Shown: positions 1 through 12,763 of the stretch, in pieces
How the letters are laid out: each line of letters opens with the position of its first letter
Position numbering within the stretch: the stretch's first letter is position 1
DNA from: Phoebastria nigripes
Taxonomy: Eukaryota > Chordata > Aves > Procellariiformes > Diomedeidae
Assembly (NCBI GenBank): GCA_035582835.1
Contig: JAYKAV010003376.1
Coordinates: 2,170,358 to 2,234,357, forward strand
DNA length: 64,000 nt
Direction of reading: 5' to 3'
Made by a program: the position numbers and the translations under genes
The notes under the pieces: generated by a model
Told to the model about the DNA's origin: nothing
Seen by the model: only the letters and a program-made list of their open reading frames with translations
Databases searched by the model: none

Positions 1-377
1 ACACTTTTGGGGGTGTGTACATTATTGTAATACAGATTAGGTTAGAAGAAAAAAATACTAACTTGGGAAGACATGTTTTCATCTTATTGCAGCAAAAACT
101 CCAGCAAAGTAATTCTGATACTTTCAAACATGTTTTTTCAAATATGTTATGTATAGTTTAAATACAAACAGACATTTTAAATGCTACTGTTTTCTGGAGC
201 ACAAGCATCTCAAGTGCTCTGTTCTTGTTGCACAGAGTTCAATGGATGTTTGTGATACATATCATTTAGCAGAAGGGTCTTGACAATTTACAGTGTATTT
301 TTAAGAGACTATCTACCACGAAGCCTACGGCAATTAATATATACTTTTACCGTACTTCCAAGGCATTCATCAATGAC

Positions 378-380
<3 letters not shown>

Positions 381-407
<27 letters not shown>
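381..407. repeat. T27 homopolymer
   Basis: There are 27 consecutive T residues. No polyadenylation signal or retrocopy body could be recognised next to it, so it is listed as a simple repeat only. Confidence 0.95.
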
Positions 408-409
<2 letters not shown>

Positions 410-865
410 TCTGTCTATGGAGTTGCACACTTCCAACTTTCCAAACCTGGGGAACATGGCAGATGTCATTTATAGTTCTCAATGGTTAGCAAACCCCTGG
501 GGATTATTTTTTGTCTGTTGTAGCTCTGGTGGTCACAATGGCAACCGGATTCATACACAGCCAACGAGTCAATCGGCATGAATCATTTATGTGACTCCTC
601 ATACATGGCATTATTAGGTTGGAATCATAGAAAAAAAGATGACAGGGTCTTTGCTTCCCACGCAACAGACCAACGGCTCTGTATCCTGCCATTAAATTCT
701 CCTTTCTTTGCCTCAGCATTTTCTCTCTGGCAGTTTCACAAATGTACTGAAAATACCAGCCTGTTCTAGTTCAGTGGTCTTTTTTCTTTTCTACTCCTTT
801 TCAAATTTGTTCTTATGTGAGTCATCTGATCACTTTTTGAGTTTGCTACAGAGGACTGAAATTAA

Positions 866-883
866 GATGATGATGATGATGAT
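866..883. repeat. (GAT)6 microsatellite
   Basis: Six perfect GAT units lie in FAF1 intron sequence. Confidence 0.95.
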
Positions 884-2504
884 GTGATTAAGTACAGAAA
901 CAGCCAGTGTAAAGTGCAAAATAAATGTAAAAAGTTAGAGTAATATACTTGTAGGGTTTTTTATATTAAATATGTACTAAGACATAAATATGTAACAGGT
1001 AGGGAGGTATGACTTGCAGAATATTTAAAATGCACAAAAAAAATTTTTAGACTGTAAAAGACTGTTTTTCTTTTGTCAAGTAAACTGAACAATCAGTAAT
1101 CTTGGAAATATAGATGACTTCTAGTCTTTGGTTCCACTGGAAATGATATTACATGCTTAAGGAGTAAAGTTAATTAGTGATTAATGAGATTTCTTAAATG
1201 CTGCTTTTCAGCCTGACTGATTAGGATTCCCAATATAAGACAAGGTGGAAGAAAAACTGTAAGCACTACAATCCTGTTCACAGAGTTATGCCAAAACTTG
1301 GTCAGAAATCACATCCACTCTCAAGGTTGTATGCCTGCTAAGGACAATATTTTCTTCCCCTTTGGAGAACTTGTGACCCTTTGGAGTACTTACAAATAAG
1401 AAGATAAAGCAAGAGGTATCTGTTACAAAACAGTACTGTAAACACGCTAATCAGAGCCTTATTCCTAGTGAACTTCCTCCAGGGGCAGTGATGGGAAACA
1501 CAATGGAAAAGCAACCCAAGTTACTGAGCTCCTTTGATGAAAAATGGCTTAACCAGTCACCTGGAGATGCCCCCAGCAAACAAAACGCCAGCTGATCCAG
1601 AGCTGCCCCAACTCGTTTGCAGTACTGAGGCAGTACGGCCAAAAAGCTGCTGAACCTCACCCATCACTGCTTGGCTCTGCACTCTCATCTCTGTAGTGCC
1701 CGTTACCTTCGCCTTTTATGCAGGGCCCCAGGTAATTGCTGCACAGTTGGACCCACTGACTTTTACCTTTGCTGTAACAATGGCTAAATAAGAAATGAAA
1801 GTTAATTTGTAATAGAGCAGAAAACATATCGATATATTTTCAAAGAAACTTAGTAACCAGCACATAAAATCTGTTGATAAATCAACAGAATTTAATTGGC
1901 TTTTGTAAGCAGTATTGATTTTGAAAATCGGTCACAGCAGGTACATCATTAGAATGTAGGTAGGAAATATACCTACAGGTAAGAAATATAAATGATTATT
2001 TACTGGTATTATGTAACAGGTGGATGAATAATTTATTAGAATATACTGATTAGCTCATAACTGTATACTATCTGACACCGAGCCTTCCTTGCTCATAACA
2101 TAAAATTGCATCAAAACAGCAAAACCAGAAAGATCAGAAGTACCAGCCCATAACAGACCTAAACAGCGTACTAATATCGATGTGGCTTCCTTCAAAACAG
2201 GACGTGAGCAATGCTGGCTCAGCACATTCNGGCAGTTTTCACTGAATATGGTCCACAACTTGTTTGTTTCAGAAACAGAGGATTTTTTACAATGTCACTG
2301 GAAACAGATTTCACAACGTAATTTTATATGTAACATATGATAGCATTGGTAGGTCAGCACCTGGCTTGCTTACAGCCACAGAGCTTGGCAACACTCTAAC
2401 ATACTCAGGCATATCTTTTACCTTCTATACTATAACATACTGGTCATCCAACATACAGGAGTAAGAAGTAGTGGTATTTATTCCTGAAAGGTACATTTAC
2501 TCAC

Positions 2505-2720
2505 ATCTCTCCTCGGAAAGGTGCCCAGCAGCTTGTACTCCTCCCAAGGATATCCCTTGGAAGCTACAAAATCAAAGACAACCTGCAGCTTGCTGCTGGC
2601 CAGGAAACGTCGCTCAAAGAATTCTCCGCTGGGTGTCCGAATACGCAGTTTACTGACGGACTCGGTGCTCTCCTCTTTCGGTTCGGGAGGCAAAGATTGC
2701 TCAAGAGAGAGCCTGATAGC
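2505..2720 (-). CDS. FAF1: FAF1 exon: most of the UBX domain
   Basis: This is a 216-nt exon of 72 codons, phase 0 at both ends, with a strong TTCCTTCCTCAG acceptor and a GTGAGT donor. It starts Ala-Ile-Arg-Leu-Ser-Leu-Glu-Gln, passes through a Pro/Glu linker, then enters the UBX beta-grasp fold at Ser-Lys-Leu-Arg-Ile-Arg-Thr-Pro-Ser-Gly-Glu-Phe. It ends Thr-Phe-Pro-Arg-Arg-Asp. The Phe-Pro-Arg triplet (codons at 2519-2511) is the family's p97/VCP-contacting loop and is intact. About 27 C-terminal residues are still to come and must lie in the terminal exon, before position 1. An extra aromatic residue is seen in Glu-Phe-Phe-Glu-Arg-Arg, where I recall Phe-Leu in human. Confidence 0.98.
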
Positions 2721-5700
2721 CTGAGGAAGGAAAAATAACCATTTAGGTTGCAATGCTAGCAACAGAAAAAAAAGGACAGAAAGCTTTTCTTTTTATTTCT
2801 TCTAGAACTTCAAGATGTGCCACAGTGCTCCAGAGCCATAGCTGTGCTTTATATCTCAATGACAAAATCATTTTTATTCATTCCTTAATAACAGCCCACC
2901 AGACAACTAATTAAAATAAATCCTTCCTTATAACACATATTATTAGGTCTACAGTTAATGCACGATGGGGATAAGTAATTTAATGATTTGGCAGAAAGCC
3001 TTGGAAAAAATTTGAATGAGAGAATAATTGTCAAGTGGCCAATTGCGTCCTTAAAGGGTATAAATTAAAAGGCAGTAAAAGTATTTCTTCAAATGCGCTT
3101 GTCAAATTGCCTTCCTCTTGCACAGAGTAATTGACCATTTGCAGCAAAGACAAGACCCTTAGTGGCAGTTCAGAGTAAAAAGAAATATATGCAGGAGATT
3201 TACTATAAACAAACTAAAACACTGTTAAAAGACACAATTAAAAATATCATGAAGGTACATTAGCTACCTAGAGTACATATAAAAGTAGGAGTGGTCAAAG
3301 AAGAAAACTGGGAGGACAGAAATGGGAGCTTTAAAGATTTAAAGCAAGCAATTATTATCGTTATTTGCAGGAAGATGATTCCAAGCACAGGTGTGCACAG
3401 TTTCCCCAACAACTTGCATGAAATCAGCCCCAAAATTGCAATGACATTACACGTCTGAAAACACATGTGATTGTCTTCCTGCTAACACTGTGGGTGCTGC
3501 TGATGTCAAGATTTTAAGGGCAGGAGCCAAGTCCGTGTTCTCTGTCCTCTGCCTCCATGACCTACTACAACACTAATACTTCGATCAGAAGTTTTTTTTA
3601 AAAATTGATGCCTAATATTAGACTGCTGAATGAGGTGGGCTTAATTTTCGAGGGTACTGAGCGCTGTCAGTACTCACGGACAGGCATTGGCATCTGCTGA
3701 AAATTAGATCATACTTAGAAAGCGGCCTTGTTACAGTTACTTGAGGCAGCAGTTAATGAGAGCGTCAATGAATGGAAGAAGCAGCATGATCACACTGCCT
3801 CCCCCAAAATACGCCTAAAAGACAATTTTCCAAACTGAAGAGGCAGTCAGGCATGGATTTACCCAGATTTTCAAGGAACTTTCAAGACACGCAGTTGCTA
3901 TTTGTGCCTTTGAAAACCTCCCCAAGGTCATTTAGTAACAGAAACTGATGGAGGATGATTACATTAAAGAGAAAGGACTGGGCAGAAGCAAGATTACAAA
4001 GGCTTTTAAATAGTCTACTTCTTACACACGCACCTCTGAGCAAATTATATCTCAGTATAAATATTTATACATAGAACTTGAGTTCATTTTTGCTCATCTA
4101 CTATGAGATTGTATTTTAAATAGATTCTATTTTAATTTTCTCTCTCTCCATTCTCAACCACCTGCTTACTATCTTTCTGTTTTGACATTTCCCCACACAG
4201 TATAACAACAGATGCTACATTATTTACTGAACCCAATCAATTATATTATAGAAAAATAAACAACAGTAGCTCATTAGAGCTCTTTTCTTTGTGCAAAGAG
4301 TGCGTCGCTCCCCAAAGTAACTAGTCTCCCAGGCTTCAACATAAAATGGCAATTTACAATGGATATTCTGTACCAGCAAACCAAGTCAGAAAACAATGAT
4401 GTGATGGATCACATAAATAACTCTTGGACCTGAACAAGCAATTTCAGTCTGTTGATAAAAAGATGTTCAGTATGCGAATAGCTCAATAGTCAGATTTTAA
4501 ATATACGAACTGAACATAAAGCCACTTCTGTAAGTAAACACTGTTGCAGAACAATTCAGTATAAGTAATCTGTATACTTGAAAATGGGGAGTGTTAGTAA
4601 ACATTATTGTTAAAATCCCTTTTGTTCTACTAAGCAAACAGATGCTATTATTTTCATTACTGCCCTCTACATTAGAACAGGGAAGCCCAGGTGTATTTTG
4701 ATAACATGGACCAGTCTTGCAGCCTTTGTGTAAGAAAACGATTTCCAAAAGGCCAAGGTATCAGAAAAGGTTCAGGAGCAGATATAATAAAGCAGAATTA
4801 ATTATTGTTTCTATGCGTGCCAAATTACTTAAAAAAAAGAAAAACATACTTCTTAATCTGAGTGTGAGCTGATTGCTCAACAGTCTGTTACTGCTACAGT
4901 ACGGATTTATGTTCAATTGCTATTAACCTCACAGAACTGCTGTCTTACAATTATTCTTGGCACAATTCTCTCAGTCCCGTTTTGTGCACTGCTCCTTCAG
5001 TTGTGTTTTAGCTTCCATTCTTGGCTTATGTTAACAACAGGAGCTAAATAAGCCATCAGATACTGTAGGATAATAAGGAAGAAGTGGACTGCATCTTTCC
5101 CAAACCATTGAATACTACTGTTTGGACTGAATTTGGTATTTACAGTGCAGTACTTTTTAAAAGGTTCTTGAATGCTTAAATGGTTCAGTTTTTTTAATGC
5201 AATTATCTTGGTCAAAATATATATATGCAAATGCATTGCTCGAACAGTTTGTTTATTGGGTTTATCTCCGGGAATAATAAATGTGTTCATAGCCAACTTT
5301 TTTGCAGTTGTATAATGCAATTTTTTCATACATCAGCAAAGTACACAAGACTGAAATGTCAAGTATACATTTAAGTCACGTGTAAGGGGGGAATAAGCAA
5401 GGCTGTGATTTAGCAGGATTCCATGAGTTCCAAGGACTTTAACTAAGTGGAGAATTAAATGAGAATATAATTCCAAATTTCAAATCTCCATAATCCATGA
5501 GAGTCAAAGCAAAGAAGTTATATTAAGTCCACCAAAAATACTGGAACTCTGATACTTTACATAAACGAATATTTTTAATATTTATATTTTATTTATATTT
5601 GATATAATACTGGAAACATACTCAGGAAATATATATTCAATAGGGATGCTGATACAGCTTTGTATTCATTAGCAACTTGCTCACAGAATCTTATATGCCT

Positions 5701-6828
5701 AGAAGTCAAAGGACAACCCCCAAACAACTGTGATTTCAGTCATTTATATGTGAATATCACTTTCATTTTGAAAATTTTATTCAAGGGTTTCAAAGTCCTT
5801 TTCAAGTATCAGCTGAGCTGTGTTTTGCAGCAGTTCTGTAAGGACTTATATTTCAAGAACTTCACAGAACAGATGGAAATATTTTAATGACTAGTCAATT
5901 TTACCTACCCTTTGAAATGTGGTGGGACTTCAGGGGAAGAAACACGGCTGTGCCCCAGCCTTTTTACCATATTTTGTATTTGCCAGGAGGTGCAAAAGAG
6001 GAAGTCACTAATATAAGTAAATTTGTGTACATGATGCTTTATGTAAATACCTACATAGACACACAGCTAGGACAGGAGCTAGCCTAGATCCTGAAAGAGG
6101 CTGCAGGAGCTGTCTCTGACAGGCACTGGGACCCTCAGAATCTACAAAATTAAGAGAATCTACAAAAGAACAGAGTTTGAGGAACAGTACTCTTCGCAGC
6201 ACATGGTTTCTATTTTCTTATATAGGCCTAGAGACATAAAGTGTTTGTTTAAACACAATTTTCATTCTAAGGAAGATTCTGTAGAAGACTGGTTAGAAAT
6301 TCAAAAATGTACCATAAATCCAATTTTCTAGATTTTGGATTTTTTTCCCTTAAAATTTTTCTAAAAAGTGTTTTGTCTCCCAAATTAAATTTGGCAACTT
6401 GATCAGAATTGCAGCTAGGCTTTGTGCTACTTCCTGGAAGAAATGAAAGGGCTCCATGATACTATATTTTTAAAAGGAGTGTCTGCAGAAACAAGGTTAG
6501 AGGTTCCCAAAGATTCCACCATTTATGGAGCTCACTTCATGGATCTCCTGTTAGCAGGCCTATCTAATATCTGGCTGTAATTCAGACCCAGATGATGTAA
6601 CTGCGANCCAGATGATAGAACAGAAAAGCTATTAAACAGTGGATGAAAACGATTTAGCTACACTATGGTTTTTAGATATATGGTAAGAAATTAATTAAAA
6701 AAAAAAAAATTGATGTTCACATAAAAAGTATACTTTGAATNAAAGTTGCAATGTGTGTTGAATGAAAGTTGCAATGTCCATAAGCTTCATGAATCCAAAA
6801 AGTTGTCAGAAAAGGTAAAACATCCCAC
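2721..6828. other. FAF1 intron, 4,108 bp
   Basis: AT-rich intron between the UBX exon and the coiled-coil exon. The only structured element seen is a short palindromic repeat remnant near 3.64-3.71 kb. No coding sequence, RNA gene or recognisable transposon was identified in the rest. Confidence 0.75.
3639..3710. repeat. Short palindromic remnant of an old interspersed repeat
   Basis: Perfect 8-bp inverted arms, TAATTTTC at 3642-3649 and GAAAATTA at 3699-3706, bracket about 50 bp. The interior phrases (a 'gtactgagcgctgtcagtac' style core) resemble the 'ttttcagaggtgctgagcacc' MITE-like repeats known from turtles and birds. The family name cannot be fixed from memory. Confidence 0.4.
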
Positions 6829-6906
6829 CTCACGTTCTTCCTCCTGTTCTTTCCGAATCTGTTCCAAGCGAAACTGCTCTGCCATTTCTCTCTCTTGCGC
6901 TTCCCT
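6829..6906 (-). CDS. FAF1: FAF1 exon: charged coiled-coil helix, continued
   Basis: This is a 78-nt exon of 26 codons, phase 0 at both ends. It encodes Arg-Glu-Ala-Gln-Glu-Arg-Glu-Met-Ala-Glu-Gln-Phe-Arg-Leu-Glu-Gln-Ile-Arg-Lys-Glu-Gln-Glu-Glu-Glu-Arg-Glu. The acceptor is TTATTAG and the donor GTGGGA. It continues the helix just before the UBX domain (about human residues 526-551). Together with the 81-nt exon it forms a pair of symmetric cassettes that encode only helix, so either could vary in use without touching the folded domains (inference). Confidence 0.96.
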
Positions 6907-7305
6907 CTAATAAACACAAACAGCAATCACACATGTATCACCTCGCTTTCCACAGCTGTGTTTAAAAGCAAAATACAAAAGCAAAGAAACTGCTNAACTT
7001 TTCTGTAGAAATTAATATAAGAAATAGGATATTTATTAAGCAATCTTTTCCTGTCATTCCTTTCCCAACTTCCATTATTAAGCGGGGCCAGGACTGCTTT
7101 AGCAAAAAGACATAGTCAAGTCTACTCCTAGTGACTGTATCTAGTGCCATTTTATAACCACTGAGGGCAATAATGGCTCCTACAGCAACCGTCTCATCTT
7201 AAGAGCAGAACTGAAGGCGGGCAGTCCTCTGCACCGGAGAGATTTCACCAACTGTGGAGAGATTCCCATCCCGACATTCATGCGATTGCTTCACCCTGCA
7301 CACAC
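6907..7305. other. FAF1 intron, 399 bp
   Basis: The shortest intron in the window, separating the two coiled-coil exons. Nothing was recognised inside it. Confidence 0.85.
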
Positions 7306-7386
7306 CTTTGCTCTGTCAGCCTCCAGTGATATGCGGTACGCTTCATCCTGCTCTCTTTTCACATTTTCTCTGGCTTCACGTTCATC
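7306..7386 (-). CDS. FAF1: FAF1 exon: charged coiled-coil helix
   Basis: This is an 81-nt exon of exactly 27 codons, phase 0 at both ends, with a TAG acceptor after a long T-rich tract and a GTGTGT donor. It encodes Asp-Glu-Arg-Glu-Ala-Arg-Glu-Asn-Val-Lys-Arg-Glu-Gln-Asp-Glu-Ala-Tyr-Arg-Ile-Ser-Leu-Glu-Ala-Asp-Arg-Ala-Lys. The composition is typical of a single long helix or coiled coil. Related UBX proteins have a comparable Tyr-x-x-Ser-Leu-x-Ala-Asp motif. Only 399 bp separate it from the next exon. Being 3n and symmetric, it could be skipped without a frameshift. Confidence 0.96.
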
Positions 7387-7619
7387 CTAAAGAAAAAAAA
7401 AAAAAGAAAAAACCCCCCAAACATATCAGCAAACAGTGGACCAATATGATATATATCTTTATGTTCACCAGCACTCTTTAAACCCAGTGACTTCAAAATA
7501 TTTGACTGCCTTACTCATCTAACTACTGCTAGGAGAAATGATTTCGGAAATGCCTCAAGGGCGACCTTGGCTTTAAAAATTATGACTTACCTAAAGCTAT
7601 GTTTCAACTACCATGTAAC

Positions 7620-7975
7620 GGATTGGCGTGTCCAAGCCCCGGCCTGAGGGTTGGATTTGGCAGCAAGGCTCTTTGCCCTGCCATCTTTATCACGGCCATG
7701 GCCGGTGCAGCCTCCTCCGGCGCCAGCCATGCGAGGAGGGGGTTGCGGGAGGGGACCGTGTGGGCTGGTGCTGGGGAGGATCTCACAGGGATCTCACTCC
7801 TGCAGCTGACAATTTGGATGGTCTTGTAACAGGGAAGGACAGACTGAGGTTTAAAGGATGAGGCTGGATTTTAATTTGCTCTCCGCTCAGACTGACAGCT
7901 GTTAATGGCTTGTCCTGCCAGAGAAGGCCTGCTCCCAGGTCCTTCCTTGGTAAAAACACCCTCAGTAGGATCCAN
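7620..7975. other. GC-rich patch of unknown origin
   Basis: About 350 bp that is clearly richer in G+C and CpG than the surrounding intron, with CpG-containing runs such as 'ctccggcgccagccatgcgagg'-like sequence near 7,710-7,735. Overlapping open frames on both strands look like a by-product of base composition. It could be an old mobile element or a regulatory island; I do not recognise it. Confidence 0.4.
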
Positions 7976-10900
7976 CCAGGGTTGTGACTATTAAACATCA
8001 TCCAGAGGCCTCAGTTCACACTGTGCTGAATGTTATACAAAGATGGGAAAGGAGCAAGTCCTGCTCTGAAGTGTCTCAAATACACAGATGCAGGCAGACA
8101 AGAAACATGAGGTTAGCATGCCAACTTCAAACCAGCAAGCCTAGCAAAGTATCTTATTAACGATCACAGCATAAAAAAATAAGGGTTTACTAAAAATACG
8201 TGAATGACAAAGCGAGGCATCATCCATACGGTGGAGGATCAAGAAGTGGATATCCCTGAAAGCTGGAATAACTGCACTGGGGTGATGTCTGATAAAGAAA
8301 AGTGTACAATCAATAGCTTCATACTCTGCCTCTGGAGCCAGAAACAGCAGCTGCTCCCCTGCGCTTACTCCTCTTACATCTTATAATCCTCCCAGAGCCC
8401 TGCAGAGGCTGCACTGGTCCCTACAAAAATTAGTAAGATTTAGCTGTGAGACTGCTGGTGGGCTCAGCACGGTCACCTGTAGTTACCGGAAACACAGCAC
8501 TTGCACTGGGGTAATCTGTCCCCTGTATTTCATAGAAATTAAAGTCTACTACCTACTGCTTTTTGAAGAATTATGTTAATTTTTTCATTCATTTGCAAGG
8601 TTTATTCCACATAAAGGCATCATTTTGCAAAGTGATCAATTTTCTCCCCAAAACTTCACTACTTGGCAAAAACTCAATTCTAAACGGGAGAAGCATACGT
8701 TAGCTGTTACTGTCATGTCATGCAAACATGCCAAGATGTTCCTCAAACAAAACTCTAACGTATTAGTGGTTAAAAACCTCTAAAGTAGCATGCGACCACA
8801 AGAGGAAAGGACAAATTGCAGGAAAAGGTATACAACCTCCAGTTGGAAAGTAACAAGATCTTTTTAGAAGAAACTCTTCTTCCTTATAGAAACAGGACCC
8901 AAGATTATTCTACAATCAGTGTGTTCTAAATTTCATTCACAGAAGACAGAGAAACCATCAATTTGTTCAGCAAAGCTAAGACATGAGTAGAATTCATTCT
9001 TGCAAAATGTAAAAAGGACAATAACCACTGAATAACCTATTCCCCTCCTGGCTTCTCTGGACCTTGATAAGCTTTTATGTGCTACGTTCATGGAATACCT
9101 TCAAAAATTAACTCAAACCTGATAGCAGAAACTATCCTACGTTAATATTCCATTTCTGAGAAGAGGGGATGTTGAAACAATTGAACAGCTATGATTTTTG
9201 TTATCCAAAAATGAGAAAAGCTTCTTGAATACACAGAGGTTTTCCCAACTCTTCTCATAGATGGAATGTAACAGTAAAGGAAAAAGATTTGTACTATCTA
9301 TAGTGAGACTTTCTATAAGCATACCATAAATTTAAATCTTAAAATGGTGAGAACCAAAACTATCTTCCCAAACCAACCTACTAAAAAAAGATGACTTCAG
9401 GCAATCTGTGAGAGGACAAGCATTTAAAAAAATATTAAGAATTGTTTCAGAGAGAACCTATTTAATTTTCATGTTTTGCAACTTCATGTATCACACACTA
9501 ACTGAATTTCAAAGGTCACACAAGTCCAGTAATGCCCAAGAGAAAACTGAAAGATCAGATGCAACTACAGGCTCTTTCCTTCATCAGAGAGAGCTAGCAA
9601 TTAACATATAGTTACTTTAGTTTACAAAAAAAACCCCAAACCAACCCAAACAAAAACCAACCCTCAAAAAGCAAAAAATTTAAAAATTTATAAAAATTGT
9701 TAAAAACTCTCTCCAAAAATATATACTAATCAGAGTTATAAGAAATTGAGTACTGGCTTTTATTTTACATTTTACAAACTGTCTAGAAAACTCAAGGAAG
9801 TTATTAGAAGTTACTTGTGATGAGCACAGGATTCATTTAGCTACAGAGAGCTTTATTGAAGAATTTTTGAAATTGGTTTAATTTATATAGTCTGGATGAT
9901 AACTACAAAAAATACTGACACTATAGATTCTACAACAAGAATCTAAACATGAATTCCAGGCATTTAAAAAAAAAAGACTTCTTTCCTCCCTATTCATCAC
10001 AATTATCATCGTCCTAAAAGTGGATTATGAAAAAGATGTCAGGAATGTGAAGAATTACTACGCATGACTGCCTGGTCCTCACAGAAGTGTGTGAGCCACA
10101 TCTGAAAGTAAATGACCATTCCACCGAGCTTTACACCGCATTGAAACAATACTGTTCTTACTGAAACAGACCTTAAAACCAAATCTGGAATCCAGATTTC
10201 TTTAGGTAAGAAGCAGATGTAATCCTATGAAATGTCTCTTTGTACCTACTTCTGTGTTTTGTTAATACTGCTCACACTCTACAGGAACCACCTCCTCTAC
10301 GGAGATTATGGCAAAATTATAATATTCTCTGGTTCAGAGTTACACCTTAGACAAATTTTAAACATTAGATACTGCAGTTCTCCTTTTTGTAATGCAGTTT
10401 GTAGTTTTAGTCATCTCTTCCTCCAGAGAAACCATACAAAGTATGAGGATGACTCAAGTTTACCAAAAGCAACAAAAGAAAATTCATAATGGTGACAGAA
10501 AAAGCAGAAGAAAATGTTTTGCAGAGAATCTTTCATTGCACTAAGAAAGAACACATGAAGAAAAAAAGAATAGTCATACCACTAATAATTTATTAAAAAA
10601 ATGTTGTAAGTATTATCCATTAACAAAATCTGAGGTAGCTGACAGCTTTCCTGTTAAACCCTACATAAATTGCGGCATCGACTGAACATCAATAAATGCA
10701 TCTCCACAATACTTTTGCAATGAAGCTGAAATTGCCATCTTCCTTTTTCAAGAAACCAAGGTGTGAACAGACAACAGCTTATCCCAGGTCACTTAAAAAG
10801 CCTTCATCAGAAACAGGGGTTACAGTCAGCATTTCTGAATTCCACAGCAGCAACCAAAGGCTGGTGTGAATGTAAACCATCCACATCCCAGGGGTTTTGG

Positions 10901-11697
10901 GCACGAGATGAGGAGACAACTCTCCTTCGCTCCTTAAAGGGAAAAAGTCACAGATCTCTGCTTTCCCATTTTGACAATGCAACAATAGGGGGGACATTCA
11001 TTCAATGAAAGTTGATACTTTGAAAAAAAAAAAAAGAATTGCATTTATCTACAGAATATATCCTTCAGCTATGAATTTTCTTTGCTATCATGCATATTAC
11101 AAAGTCGTAACAAAAATAGTAAACACTTATGTTCATGAGATAGTTACAATGGAACAGATAAAACCTTCTCTTGAGTAATATCCAGAGCTACAAGACTAAG
11201 AAAAACTTACAGATAAGGTTAAGAAGAAATTTAGGATAACTCTCTCCAATAATTATTCCCTAAGCCATTTCTTGAAGTTACCCCTGAAGCACCTAATAGC
11301 AGGCATTTTCAGATGCAGGATGATGGAAACGGGGGATTCCCGATTGCATTTAGGACAGCAATGCCCCCTTTTCCTGCAGATTACACAGGGGAAAAAATAC
11401 ACAATACATTGGCTTTTTGGATGGGTTATTTTGCTGGAAAAGCCAGCACTGGCCCTTCTGGGCTTTTTTTAAATTTATTGTTGTTGTTTCTGAAGGTAGG
11501 ATTTAATGATTTAACCCCAGGAATCAGCTTTGCACCTGATTTGTCTCAGGGAGATGTGTTATACTTTATTCCCCATTGCCCTTTGGGATCAGTTTTACTG
11601 TGCAGTAAAACCAGACGAGACAGAACTTGAGAAGATAACTGTGAGCAGAAGACATTTCTCAGAGTACCAGTGAGTAAATGGCTGTTACAAGAAAGAC

Positions 11698-11714
11698 AAA
11701 AAAAAAAAAAAAAA
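11698..11714. repeat. A17 homopolymer
   Basis: Seventeen consecutive A residues, with no recognisable retrocopy attached. Confidence 0.9.
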
Positions 11715-12763
11715 GTGTATTTACAAATGCTGAATGCTTATCTGAAAGACAGTTCATTTCACTGAACCACTCCTGAAATTAAAATCTGCAAGTGCTCAAG
11801 GCTATTCACGGGAGCGTTAAAGAGAAACACCCCTTTGTCCAAACAAACCAGTGCAATAGAGGTTGACTCACTAAGATGACAGACTTGCACATTGTATAAC
11901 TTAAACATACATGATGGGGAATATATAGAAGGAAAAGCGTACACAGAACGTGTTAGGCATATGAGAACGATGAAGACAAAGCAAATGAACNTTTCTGCGG
12001 TGGCAGAGCCTTTGGTGGGGAGGCAGGACCAGGGCAGGGCGAGGGGGCGGAACAACGCAGAACCACCGGAGGATCCTGCCTGTCTATATCGAAGGCTGAA
12101 AGCCCAGTTCCAGATACTGATTTTTGGGAATTACCTCAAGTGACAAGAAAAAAAACAAACCCCAAACCTTCAAGAAGCAGTCCTGCAGTGACTTTTCACA
12201 GGAAACAAGCCAGCCAGTCCTGCTGCAACATCTACCCACCTGGGCTGTATAGCAGGGAAAGCTGCTGCTTATTAAGAGAAACTAAGCTAATATTCAGTGA
12301 CTGCAGCCATCAACATGTATAGCCAAAAAGCCACCGGAACTAAAGATAGTTTCATTTTATCTTCTTTCTTTCCTCTGTCATACCTTGCATTTTGCCAAAG
12401 TTCAAAACAGGCCGTAAACTCTCGAAGGCGGCACTCGTATCTGCCGGTGTGTCCGTGCAGTGAAGTGCACAATGGGAAACCGATCGTTTGGGGTGCTATC
12501 ATATTACAAATACAAAATTGGAAAATTTAATGAAATAAATTTTGATTACTGTAGTTTAATTAGTTATAACTAGTAATAATTAGTAAATGTGCTAATTGGA
12601 TTTTTTGAGGGGTTAAATCACAATCTTCGTTAGATGGCTGTCATCATCATAATGCTTTTGCGCTTTGGAATTTAATGAATTTCATGTATTTATTCTCATA
12701 ACCTCCTGTTGTGCAAATACTATATACCATGATACCCATGACAGTGTTAGATGGAACACAGAT

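Larger units (their letters stand above)
1..2504. other. Intron before the terminal FAF1 exon (part)
   Basis: No coding exon was recognised here. The missing UBX C-terminus (expected to end Leu-Phe-Leu-Glu-Ala-Lys-Glu) was looked for on the minus strand and not found, so the terminal exon probably lies to the left. The stretch contains a T27 tract, a (GAT)6 microsatellite and a modestly GC-richer patch around 1,470-1,740 of unknown origin. The remainder is unremarkable AT-rich intron. Confidence 0.7.

Noticed and set aside
381..407. Poly-T tract as the tail of a minus-strand processed retrocopy
   Set aside because: No polyadenylation signal upstream on the minus strand and no recognisable gene body or target duplication.
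4997..5329. 110-codon minus-strand open frame
   Set aside because: AT-driven composition (Lys/Asn/Ile-rich), no recognisable motif, no FAF1 similarity.
11313..11630. 105-codon plus-strand open frame as a gene
   Set aside because: No recognisable domain, no splice or promoter context, and Phe/Leu-rich composition typical of chance frames in AT-rich intron.
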